Positions 35,901-48,600 of a DNA stretch of 64,000 nucleotides are shown here, in pieces; the stretch's first letter is position 1, and each line of letters begins with the position of its first letter. The translations under genes and the position numbers were made by a program. Source of the DNA: Semisulcospira habei (Eukaryota; Mollusca; Gastropoda; Semisulcospiridae); NCBI GenBank assembly GCA_036245525.1, contig BTPG01000005.1:121542417-121606416 (forward strand), in the 5' to 3' direction. A model generated the notes under the pieces. It was given only the letters and a program-made list of their open reading frames with translations. It searched no databases and was not told where the DNA came from.

Positions 35901-37173
35901 CCTAAAACTGTTACCATGGTGATGTCGAGGAGGTCAGACTGCAGGCGCTCCAGGGCTTCGCGAATGTCAACCTGCAGACTGGTGGCTATGTTGCTTTCCT
36001 TCAGGCGCAGAAGGGCCTTCTGCACCTGCTGCTGCAGGCGAGCAACCTGCACACAGAATTTAAATTTTTAAAAAATCTATTACATTTTTGTCACAAACTA
36101 CAGGTCAGCCTCAGTATTAAGAGCAGAGAATATCACAAAATCCAACAGAAGATCGGGAGTTTGTGGCTCCCAAGTTGATACCCAGTGAGCAAAAATTAAT
36201 TTTTCTCTACTAAAATATATTTTTTCGAAAAATACTTACCGATGGCATTACTGATAGGAAGATATGTCTAGCTACCGATTTCAGCCTAAGACTCCATTTT
36301 GTAAGCAACACAACTGGAGAGGCGACTCGGGGAGTCGTCGTTTTATATAACTCCCAGAGTGACCTCCCCTCCCTGCCCATAAGGCCCTTTGGGCCTAGCT
36401 ACCAGTCATACGCTAAGCCAACGTAGCTGGCGGCAAGCGGGGCAGGTGGGAGGGCCCTTAGAGTAATGCCATCGGTAAGTATTTTTCGAAAAAATATATT
36501 TTAAAGAAAAATTAATTTGTTTCCTCAAAAACATTACCGATGGCATTGTGATGAAGCTCTATGCTTGTGCATAGTGCTCACACAGTAGGATTAGTACGGT
36601 ACGGGTTTTGTTGATGGTTTGTTTGTGCCGATAGTCCGTGTGGCACTAGATGCACGTGGAATTTCTAAGGAACGGTTAGCACGGAGTTTTGGTGAGTTCT
36701 GTTTAGTGAGTTCTAGGCAAAAGCTGTGTCTGTCAGAGGTCTAAATCGTTAGTAGGGGCTTCCTTGTTGTAGGAATCAGATGTGGTTTGAGATACCTAGC
36801 CCGTATTTCAAGACTCTGAGACCTAGATTTCAGGTATGTTTCTATAAATGTAGTATTGATAGTTGCTTAGTTAAAGACAGTATGCGTTGGTAAGAGTAAT
36901 GTGGTTGTATAGCGATGTTCCGGTTTGGTTTAGTTATGTATGTTTAGAATTCGGGGAAGTAACCGGTGTTTTTGTATACAGTTGTTACCGAGATAGATAA
37001 CTAAAAGAATGCGAGGTGTGTATGTCTAAGCCGCTATGAAGATAGTACGTGGTTGGTTAAGCATAGTCTTTTCCAGTGTATAGAGTAATGTATAGCAAGC
37101 GTGTTAGGCTATAGTCTGTTTCAAGATAGTGACAGAGATATGGGGGTGTTACGGAAATAAGACAGTTTATGAA

Positions 37174-37212
<39 letters not shown>

Positions 37213-40200
37213 CGAACGTGTGAGTTATTTGTATCAGCCAGGTTATGTGACGTTTCTCATTGATCCAATATGTGGTGTGTTTAGCAAGTGTTACGTTAGG
37301 ACTTTTGTTGTCTATTCAGAGTTCTTGTAAAGAGTGGAACGACGGACGCCGAGACGTCGAGTCACAGGTGGGACCTAACGTGAGGTCATCCCTCCAGCTC
37401 TTCACTGAGAGTGAGTCTGACCGGGACCAAGACACCCGAGTCAAAGCGAGAACTGCGCAACAGTACGAGAACGAGGACATCCATGCCAAAGAGACAGGAC
37501 GGCAAGAAGAAGCGTACGACGAAGGACTTTCACGCCTAGATGTGAGAAGGACCAACGTAACCAGGCAATAACATCAAACAGGTTGGAGACAGTGTGAAAC
37601 TAAAACCTAGCCTGGCAAAGATATTGTGATTTGTGTGTATGTGATTTGGATGCAGTGGGGAAGGTGGAGTGTATATAGTCTGATAATCTTTTAAGCGTTT
37701 CTTTTCTTATTGTATAAAAGTCACTTTAGAAAGGGAGCAAGGTCTTCAACAGGATCATCCTAGAGAGAATGAAGAGCTCCGTTGACCCCCAGCTGAGAGA
37801 CCAGCAAGCAGGATTCAGGAAGAACCGATCATGTACAGACCAGATCGCCACTCTCCGCATCATCGTGGAACAGTCTCTGGAGTGGAGCTCCCCGCTGTAC
37901 GTCAACTTTGTGGATTATGAGAAAGCATTTGACAGCTTGGACCGAGAGACTCTGTGGAAACTCCTATGACACTACGGTGTACCCACAAAGCTCGTCCGCC
38001 TGATCAAGAGCAGCTATGATGGCATGACATGTCGCTTGATCCACGAAGGGAAGTTCACCAGAGAGCTCCAGGTCAGAACTGGTGTCAGGCAGGGGTGTCT
38101 GCTGTCTCCGTTCCTCTTCCTACTGGCCATAGACTGGGTCATGAAGATGACCACAGAGCACAGACGAAGTGGAATACAGTGGACACTGTGGACACAGCTT
38201 GACGACCTCGATTTTGCAGACGACTTGGCATTACTGTCCCACACTCATCAACAAATGCAGGACAAGACCACGAGGCTTGCTGACATCTCGTCCCAAGTGG
38301 GCCTCACCATTCACAAACAGAAAACAAAGACAATGAGGCTGAACGCAACCAGGGAAGAACCAGTCTTGCTTGCTGGCACCCCGTTGGAGGAGGTGGAGTC
38401 CTTCACCTATCTCGGGAGCATCATAGACAAAAAAGGCGGCACTGATGCAGATGTCAGAGCACGAATCGGTAAAGCCAGAGCAGCCTTTCTCCAGTTGAAA
38501 AAAGTGTGGAGTTCCAGAGAGCTGTCACAACACACCAAAGTCCGGATTTTCAACTCCAATGTAAAAGCAGTTCTCCTATATGGAGCAGAGACATGGAGAT
38601 TGACAAAAAACACAGTCAACAGAGTACAGACCTTCATGAACAGTTGCCTTAGAAGAATTTTGAAAATCCACTGGCCAGAGAAGATCAGCAACGTCAGACT
38701 CTGGGAGAGAACAGAGCAGATAACAGCAGAGAATGAAATTGGGCGAAGAAGATGGGGATGGATCGGTCACAGTCTGAGAAAGCCAGCTTCCAGTATCACT
38801 AGGCAGGCATTGTCATGGAACCCCCAGGGAAAGAGGAAAAGAGGTAGGCCGAGAAACTCCTGGCGTCGAGACCTCCAAGCAGACATCAAGAGACTGGGAA
38901 CCACCTGGAGTAGAATCGAAGGAGAAGCACAGGACAGGAGTTGCTGGAGGTCTCTCGTCGACGGCCTATACCCGGGTAGGGGTGACAGGCGTAAGTAAGT
39001 AAGTTAGAAAGGGAGCCCGTGTGTTGTGTTTTACCGCATGAATGTGCCCGTCTGAGTCAGTGGCGGTGTATGCGTCTGTTGTGTGAGAGTCTGTACGTGC
39101 GACTGGGCAAGTCTGCGTGCGTTACAGTGGTGACCCTGTTTTAGCGGTAGGTTAAATTATCTGCGGGCGATAGTGAGTAGCGATTTTAGAGTAGGATTTT
39201 GTTATGTGCATGTTGATGTGTTAGATTCCCCTCTCCGATTCTAGGGGGTAAGATCCGTTGTTTCTGTAGTTTTCTGGATCTTACGAGGAGCTAGTTCTTG
39301 TTTCTTCCTTTTGTATAGGTAGTATTCTTTTTCCTTGCTCTTCTTTCTATCGTTCTTATTTTTCGTTCCATCTGGACGTCAATTAGGTCACTATTTTCTG
39401 CGTAGGTTGTTGATATTGTTGTGGGTTTTCATTTTAAGTTTTGACGTTGATTTGGTTGTGATTTGTATTTTTACGTTTTCAAGTTTTGGGAAGTTGTTGT
39501 AGCAAATATGGAGGTAGACCCGGTAGAGGCTTACATTAAACAGGGTGAAAGGTTAGGACAGGGATGAGAAGCTTTTTGACTATGTGGAGAAATGTAAGGA
39601 TAGGGAGGATAGGGCGAGAGAAAGAGAAGCTCAGAGAGAAAGAGAAGAGAGAGTGCTTAAGAAAGAGGAACTAGAAGTTCAGAAAGCATTAAAGGAGAAA
39701 GAGTTAGAAGTTCAGAGAGTGAAAGACGAGAAGGAGTTGGAGATTCGTAGACTTAGAGAGGAGAAAGAGTTGGAAATGCAGATACAGAGGGCTAGAGAGC
39801 TAGAAATTCAGAGAGAGAGAGAGAGAGAGAAGAGAAAGACAGAATACTTAAGAAAGAGGAAATGGAGCTAAAGGAGAAAGAGTTAGAAGTACAGAGAGAG
39901 CGAGAAAAGAAAAAAAGAGTCTTAAAGGAGAAAGAGTTAGAAGCTCAGAGAGAGCGAGAAGAGAAAGAAAGGGTCTTAAAAGAGAAGGAATTAGAAGTAC
40001 AGAGAGAGAGAGAAAGAGAAGAGAGAGCGTTTCAGAGAGAGAAGGACGAGAAGTCTCTAGCGTTTCAGAGAGAGAAGGACGAGAGGGAACATGCGTTAAG
40101 AGAGAGAGAATTAGAGTACCAGAGAGAGAAAGAAGAGAAAGATAGGGATGTACAACTACAGTTAGCTCGGGATGCGGGGTCTAGAGCAGATAGTGATTCA

Positions 40201-42595
40201 GTAGGCCGGGGCATACGGAATTTTCCTAGACTGCCGATGTTTAAAGAGTCCGTGGACTCTATTGACGCTTTTTTGTGCCGTTTCGAGTCTCATGCGCAGG
40301 CGTTGAGTTGGCCTTCTGCCAACTGGCCGGTTTTGCTTTCGTCTGTGCTAGAGGGTCAGGCCTTGAGTCTTTACCATAGCTTGAACGTTTCGGGGAACAT
40401 AGATTACGAGACGTTGAAGGAGTGTCTCTTGCAGAAGTTCCAGTGTAATGCGGAAGGTTTTAGAGAACGCTTGAGAGCTTGTCGGCCAGAGACAGGGGAA
40501 TCGTTTGTGTCTTTTGGCAAACGGTTGTCCCATTTGCTCGTACGTTGGGTCGAACTGTCAAAGATCGACCACACGTACGAAGCATTGTTCGATCTCATGT
40601 TGGCTGAACAGTTCTTTGGTAGCGTTTCCAAGGATCTAGCGGTATTCTTGAGGGAGTGTAACCTCAAGACTACGGACGAGTTAGTACAGAACGCGGAGGT
40701 TTTTCGGATGGCGCATCCTACGAAAAACCTCGCGCGTAGGACCGAGACACCGCCAGTCGGGTTGGTCGCTGCTAACACGAATGAGGGTTACCGGGGCATC
40801 AATACTTTGCGTGGAGCCCAGCTGGGTAACGGTAGAGGTACTTTGCGTTTCCGCCGCGGTGATCAAGGTATCGGCAGTAGCGGTCGCGATCCGTACGCAC
40901 GAGGAGAAACATCTGGTCGTGGGTATGGTCGTGGTCGGATGGCGAATTCGGACACTCAGTGTTTTGCGTGTCATGCATATGGTCATTTTAGTCGTGACTG
41001 TTCTAGCAGTAGTTCAGGGGCTCAGTGTTTCACCTGTCAGGGGTACGGCCATCTGGCTCATCAATGTCCTAACAGTCCTGGTATGGTGGAGGGGGCGGTG
41101 CAGCCCACTCACGTAGCCAGTTTTGCGGTCACAGTCGGGGAGGAACCACAGCTGGGCGCAGTGTGTTCAGATGACGGAGGTGGTAGCCTACCGCTGGTGG
41201 ACGGTGTGGTAAATGGATGTCTTGTTTCTGTTCTCCGTGACTCACGTACAACGACCGCGGGGGTCAGACGTAGCTTAGTTAGGGAAGATCAGTTCACGGG
41301 CGAGACACAGAAAGTAGTTTCGTTTGGAGGCAAGATAGAAGTTTTTCAGTTAGCTAAAATAGAGATCGACACGGAGTTTTTCACAGGTAGTCTGATGTCT
41401 TGTGTCATCGACGAGCCAGTAGTGGATTTAGTCCTAGGTAACATGAAGGGTGTGCAGCCCGTCATCAGTAGAGTCGAGACGGTTAAGCGAGCTCAGGTTA
41501 ATCGCAGTGTAGTCGCATCAGTGGCGACGAGAGCTCGAAGTAAGCGTAGTTGGGAACGGAGAGATCGTGTTATTTCCGTCTAGAATCGGGGGATCGGTCA
41601 GCGGGTGTGGCCCAATAGTCGGGTTGGCTGGAGACGACATACTTCTGTTGCGGATAGAAATGCGGCTCAGCACCCAATAATATGTAGGTAGATCGGAGAC
41701 TGGAGTCTCGCGATTGTGTGGATTGTGTGTGGGCAGTCGTTGGATTGTTTTCATGTCTGGAGGATTTTAGCGCGTTAGTTCTGTTTTCAAGTTCGCTGTG
41801 CGATCCGAGTGTGTGCGTTGAGGCTTAAGGCTGTAATATTTTTGCTTTTTTGTGTTCTAGACGGTTAGTCCCTTGTATTCTAGATAGTCAAAGTTAGTCT
41901 TGGTGTAGTACGTCGAGTAGTCTTAAAAAGAAACTCGATCGTTTCTTTTTTTCCCGAGGAAGGGGGAATTGTGATGAAGCTCTATGCTTGTGCATAGTGC
42001 TCACACAGTAGGATTAGTACGGTATGGGTTTTGTTGATGGTTTGTTTGTGCTGATAGTCCGTGTGGCACTAGACGCACGTGGAATTTCTAAGGAACGGTT
42101 AGCACGGAGTTCTGGTGAGTTCTGTTTAGTGAGTTCTAGGCAAAAGCTGTGTCTGTCAGAGGTCTAAATCGTTAGTACGGGCTTCCTTGTTGTAGGAATC
42201 AGATGTGGTTTGAGATACCTAGCCCGTATTCCAAGACTCTGAGACCTAGATTTCAGGTATGTTTCTATAAATGTAGTATTGATAGTCGCTTAGTTAAAGA
42301 CAGTATGCATTGGTAAGAGTAATGTGGTTGTATAGCGATGTTCCGGTTTGGTTTAGTTATGTATGTTTAGAATTCGGGGAAGTAACCGGTGTTTTTGTAT
42401 ACAGTTGTTACCGAGATAGATAACTAAAAGAATGCGAGTTGTGTATGTCTAAGCTGCTATGAAGATAGTACGTGGTTGGTTAAACATAGTCTTTTCCAGT
42501 GTATAGAGTAATGTATAGCAAGCGTGTTAGGCTATAGTCTGTTTCAAGATAGTGACAGAGATATGGGGGTGTTACGGAAATAGACAGTTTATGAA

Positions 42596-42676
<81 letters not shown>

Positions 42677-45600
42677 CGAACGTGTGAGTTATTTGTATCA
42701 GCCAGGTTACGTGACGTTTCTCATTGATCCAATATGTGGTGTGTTTAGCAAGTGTTACGTTGGGACTTTTGTTGTCTATTCAGAGTTCTTGTAAAGAGTG
42801 GAACGACGGACGCCGAGACGTCGAGTCACAGGTGGGACCTAACGTGAGGTCATCCCTCCAGCTCTTCACTGAGAGTGAGTCTGACCGGGACCAAGACACC
42901 CGAGTCAAAGCGAGAACTGCGCAACAGTACGAGAACAAGGACGTCCGTGCCAAAGAGACAGGACGGCAAGAAGAAGCGTACGACGAAGGACTTTCACGCC
43001 TAGACGTGAGAAGGACCAACGTAACCAGGCAATAACATCAAACAGGTTGGAGACAGTGTGAAACTAAAACCTAGCCTGGCAAAGATATTGTGATTTGTGT
43101 GTATGTGATTTGGATGCAGTGGGGAAGGTGGAGTGTATATAGTCTGATAATCTTTTAAGCGTTTCTTTTCTTATTGTATAAAAGTCACTTTAGAAAGGGA
43201 GCCCGTGTGTTGTGTTTTACCGCATGAATGTGCCCGTCTGAGTCAGTGGCGGTGTATGCGTCTGTTGCGTGATTGATTGTACATTGCTTAACGTCCCGAC
43301 AGCAACAAGGCTTTCTCAGGACGTGCCTGCACTGCTTGTGAAAAAAACAACTAAACAGAACAGCTAAAGAGCTACAGGCAGTGCAGACAGTAGGGAGAGT
43401 TTTAAAAAGGCAAATACAGGTGAATGGACCAGGGTAGACAGAAACACATGCCCCAGAATAGAGGGAAAAACCCACCCTGTGGGGCCGACCAGGGTGACCC
43501 TGGGAACTAAGTAGTTAACCCCACCCAAGTCCCCCAGGGCAGACCCGGGTGGGGGTCTGTTGCGTGAGAGTCTGTACGTGCGACTGTGGGCAAGTCTGCG
43601 TGCGTTACAGGCATTACTGATAGGAAGAATAATGAAAAGGAGTAGGGTGCCACCCACCATACCCCATCCTGAGAACATGTTGGTTAACGAGGTGCCCTAG
43701 GCGCAAACTCCCGACGATTTCAACTAAGCGTTACCTATGACGCCGGGGGCGCAGGGAGGGAGTGTTGTGCCGCCGAGACGTCCCGAACAAGGGCCAGGTT
43801 CTCCCAATGGCCCGAGAGGTCTCGTAGGTAGAAGCGGGCGAAGGTGGAACTCGTTCGCCACCCAACGGCCGCCATAATATCCCCCACCGCACAATTGCGG
43901 TCGAGGGCAAGACTCACATATTCCGCCCGAACCTCGTGTGCTCGAATGCGAAATCTCTGTGCCACGTCCAGTGAGAGTTCTTCATAAGCAGAGCGGATGA
44001 TCTTGCGGATCCACGAGGATATAGTCTGCGCTGAAATATCGTCCCTGCCACATCGCAGGGGAAGAAAGAGTCGTTTCCGGCCCCGTCGGAAGGGCCGCGA
44101 ACGACGCAGGTAGATCTGCAAGGTCCATACAGGGTCTTGTTGTCAGGATTCCCGGGAAAGGTCAAAACCCTTAAGCTGGCGGAGGGTCATGATCTGAGCT
44201 CCAGCCGAGGGAAGCCTATTCCTGGCGAGAAAGGAAGGGTTCGTCATTAACTGGACAGAGCCATCTGCACGAAACTGGAGGCATGCTGGGTCCACTGATA
44301 ATGCATGCAGCTCGCTGACTCTGGCAGCCAAAGCGAGAGCGAGTAGGAAACAGGTCTTCCTGGTGACGTCAGCCATAGTGGCTAAGGGCAAAGGTTCGAA
44401 GCGGTCCGAATTAAGCCAAGTGAGGATCCAGACAGGTCCCAGCGTGGAAGTAGCGAACGCTGAACAGGTCACTGTAACTCAAAGTGGGCAAGGAGGTCGG
44501 CGAGGTCTTTGCACGCACCCGGATCCGGTCGCCCCAAATGTCAGTAGGTATCTGCGACCATAGAGAGATATCCCCGGATGGTGATAGGGGCCAAGTTTTG
44601 TTTGTCAAAGAGCCACAAGAAGAACTCCGCTAACTGGGGTGTAGACAAGGCCGTTAGAGACAGGTGTCTGGAGAGGCACCAGGACTGCAGGACTCTCCAC
44701 TTGCCCTCGTATACCCTCCTGGTGGAAGCCCTGCGGGCCGCAGCGATAACCTCCATTGCTGCACGCGAGAAGCCTCTAGCGGTGAGGGCCGACCGCACGA
44801 CCTCCAGGCGTGTAATAGGAGCCGCTCCGGACATGGGTGTAAGAGAGCTTGTCTCCAAGTGTCATGTGGCTGTATATGCATGGTACTGTGGTTTATTAGA
44901 GTGCGCTGTGCAGCCCAGTACCTCCGTCTTCAGCACTCGGGGTTTCTGTCGGGGTTACCTCACCCTTAGCTCCTGGTCAAAAGGCCTATCCTGGGAGCAC
45001 AGGATGGTTTAGTTTTGGAGTATCCTTCTCCTAGATGGATTGCCGACCAAGGCTTATGGGTCCCATCTACTCAGGTTTTTCCTCGGAGTTTTCCTTCTCG
45101 AAGGAGATCTGCCAACCAAGGCTATCGAGCATCCCTGCCCGGATTTGTATAGGGTTTTCTCCCCTAGCCTTAGCCTCTCCCAAGGCACCCACAAGGCAGT
45201 GGGGCTATTTACCCATAGCTGGGGATCTGGTTCATGGGCATCAGGGCTTGTCCACACATCGATGGGCCAGCATGCCGCATGTCTGGGGGCCAGATCTCCT
45301 CCGAGTCCTCTGTAGTTCAGCCCGAGTCCGTAAGGTGCTCGGTTACCATGAGTCACCACGAGGAGGCACTACATGAGGCTTGTTGTTGGAGAGGCTGTGT
45401 ACTGGCAGGGAGAGACTGACATGTTCTGCTCCCCTTTTCGCAAAACTGCTAGCCAGCGGTGGGAGCTGAAAGCGACAGCGACAAGCACAGACGCTACACT
45501 ACCACACTAGACGCATCACAACAACCATTTGACCCACCTGACAGAATGGCAAAAGCGGGCGCAGAGAAAGAACAAGATGAAAATGGAGTCAGCTTCACAG

Positions 45601-48600
45601 AGATGAAGACCATCATTAAGTCTGTGTACAGACCACCACAACGGCCCATAGACAGTTACCATCAGCTGTCCAGACAAGAGCAGGTGACCATCTTTCGTCT
45701 GAGGACCGGGCACAACCGACTCAATTTCCACCTGCACAGACGCTTCCACCTCGTGCCATCTCCCCTGTGCCCTTGTGGAGAAGCAGAGCAGACCACAGAG
45801 CACATCCTCCAGGACTGTGGGAACCACCAGCCGCTGAGGGAGGAGATATGGCCGAAGCCCGCCACTCTACAAGAGAAACTGTACGGGCCTGTGGAGGCAC
45901 TGCAGAAGACCACAGATTTCATTTTGAGAGCCAACCTCCAAGTGTGACGGCGTTCGAGAAGAAGAAGAAGAAGAAGAGAGCTTGTCGTGGTTGTTTCAGC
46001 ATCGTGCATGGTGTGGGTAAGAGCAGGGGAGCGTCCGTGGCGAGGCTCACCAGGACGGTCATCCAGCTGCGTACCTAGCTGAAGGGGGCTACGAGGAAGA
46101 GGATCGTGTTCGAGCCTCGGAGTTGGAACAAGGACGAATGGGGGATAAGCATAGGCTATCAGGCCGTCCAAGAGATCGACAGGGCATCCACTGCCCGGGC
46201 GAGAGGGTCTGGAACGGGCGAGACAAAGAGGGGAAGTTGTGTGTTCCACCGTTTCACGAAAAGGTCGACCATTGGTGTCTCGCAGCGGGTGCTGATCAGC
46301 CAGAAGATCTCTGGTTTGAGGGTCATTCGGTATGAAGCAGCTGGCCCCGGCGAGAGAGAGAGAGTCCGCAAGCACATTGAGGTGACCCGGAAGTGGCACG
46401 TCCGAAGAGAGATGTGTCGATCCCGGCACCAGAGGAACAGCTGGTAGAGAAGCATGCAGAGAGACGGAGAGCGCGTCCTGCCTTGTCTCTGGATGTACGA
46501 TACCACAGTGGAATTGTCGGACAGAATCAAGATCTCGTTGTGATGGAGACGAGTCTCCCAATGAGTCAGAGCCAGCCAAACTGCTTTCTCATCCAGCCAA
46601 TTGATGAGTCTGTTCTGTAAGGATGGTGGCCACTGGCCCGAGACCTCTTCGAAATCCGGGAGTAGGTGGGCACCCCAGCTGGATAGGCTCGCATCTGTGC
46701 AGAGTGAAAGCCGAGGAGGTTAGGACATTAGGAGGAAATGGGCACTCCCGACGCGAACCAGGTCAGATCCGTCTACCAAAGTAGGTGTGACCAGATCAAG
46801 GGGGACGCTGGTACTAGGGCCGAAAGGTCGTGTGAGTAAGGTCGCCAATGGAAAAGGAGATGGAGCTGAAGAGGCCGAGAGTACAGGCGACCGAGGGGAA
46901 GGAGGTCGGCTGCCGCACTGATCAGTCCCAGTAACTGAAGCCAGATCCTGGCAGGGCACGACTCGGAATGCGACACCTGGTGAGCGGCCGCAGCCAGTTT
47001 CTGAACGCGAGAGGCCGTTAGTCTCACAGTGTTGCGGTCGGTCAGAAACTCCATTCCGAGATGGATGAAGGTACGGGAGGGTGTGAAATCCGACTTCCCT
47101 TGGTGAACCATAAATCCCAGTCTCCAAAAAAGTCAGTAGAGCATCCCGGTCCATCTCCAGAGACTGGGGGTCTTGATTTACGGAGCAAGAGGTCGTCAAG
47201 GTAATTGGAGGTTGGGCTGGACGAGGATTGTCGGGCCCGAGAGATCACCGCGTCCATAATCCACGTAAAGACTCAAAGGCTGATGTTGAGGCCAAAGGGG
47301 AGAGCCCGAAACTGGTAGACGACTCCGTCGAAGGCGAAACGTAGGAAGCGGCGAGACGCAGGGTGAATGGGAACATATAGGTAAGCATCGGAAAGGTCGA
47401 GGCTGACCGCAAAGTCGAAAGGACGCACCGCTAACTGCACGGCCAGCGCTGTCTCCATGCGAAATGAGGGGGCCGAAATGAACCGGTTTAGAGCCGATAG
47501 GTCAATGACCAGACGCCACTGACCGCCGGGCTTTGGAACCAGGAAGAGGCGGCTGTAGAATGTTGGCAAGAGACCACCTCCGTCGCAGCCTTCTGGAGTA
47601 GAGACGCAATCTCCTGACGCAGAGCCAAAGCCCTGATCGGGTCGGATGAGACACGAGTCCACACAGGAGAGCGGCTGTGATGAAACTCTATGCTCACGCA
47701 TAGGGTTCACACCAAGGTTTAATACGGTACAGTTTTATTAGCGGTTTGTTTTGTGCCGATAGTCCGTGAGGCCCGTGGTCCACTTGGAATCTTTAAGTTG
47801 TGTAGTGTTGACTGGTATGGTTCAGTTATGATGGTTTGGAAGTTATTGAGGTAACCAGTGGTTCGTATATATTTATCTACCGAGATGGATAACTAAGGAA
47901 TGTGAGGGGTGTTTGCCTATGTCGTTATGAACGTAGTACGTGCTTAAGTATAGTCTTTTCCAGCGTATGGGATAACATATAGTGAGAGGGTTAGGTTATA
48001 GTCTGTTTCAAGGTAGTGACAGAGATATGGGGTGTTACAAAAGTAGTCGGGTTATGAAGCACGTGTGTGTGTGTGTGTGTGAATGAGCGTGTGAGTTATT
48101 TGTATCAGCCAGGTTATGTAATGTATCTCATATTATCCAATATGTGTTTGTGTTTAGCAAGAGTTGCGTTTTAGGACTTTATTACTGTTCAGAGTGCTTG
48201 TCGGAGGTTGAAGCGACAGACGCCGAGACGTCAAGTCACCAGGGACCTAATGCGAGGTCATCTCTCCATCTCTTCACTCGGGGAGTAAGCGACCGGTGCC
48301 GAGACACTTGGGTCACAGCGAAGATACGGTACGAGTAACGAGGACGTCCACGGTACGAGAGACAGGATGACTCGGGAGCGTACGAAGGACTTGCACGTCT
48401 AGATGTGAAAGGACTGAACGTAACCAGGCGAGAACACCAAACAGGCTGGAGTGTGAGATACTACTACCTAGCCTGGAATTGATAGTGTGTATGTGGATGT
48501 GATGTTGAGATGCTGGTAGTTGGGAAGGTGTGGTCTAAATAGTTTGATAATCATTTAAGCGTTTTCCTTGTTTATATTGTATAAAAGTTCTGTTAGAAAG

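Larger units (their letters stand above)
36547..43609 (+). mobile_element. Gag-only LTR retrotransposon (Gmr1-like), non-autonomous
   Basis: Two LTRs beginning TGTGATGAAGC and ending GCGTTACA, with a 5-bp duplication GGCAT at 36542-36546 and 43610-43614. A putative primer site TGGTGACC lies one base past the 5' LTR, and a purine tract CCCGAGGAAGGGGGAA before the 3' LTR (41953-41968). The interior holds only gag with a decayed protease-like tail. No RT, RNase H or integrase exists in the 386 bases between gag and the 3' LTR. Inserted in DIRS-C. Confidence 0.88.

Noticed and set aside
37260..37571. 103-codon open frame repeated in both LTRs (also 42724-43035)
   Set aside because: It has no ATG start (opens at TTG) and is disrupted in the solo LTR at 47676-48717. 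Its presence twice is explained by LTR identity, so it is not called a gene.
42552..42794. Frame encoding a VCVCVC run
   Set aside because: Translation of the (GT)n microsatellite in the 3' LTR.
44853..45450. Possible extra element at the 5' side of the truncated LINE
   Set aside because: No ORF, termini or repeat match were found; left as part of the LINE insertion.
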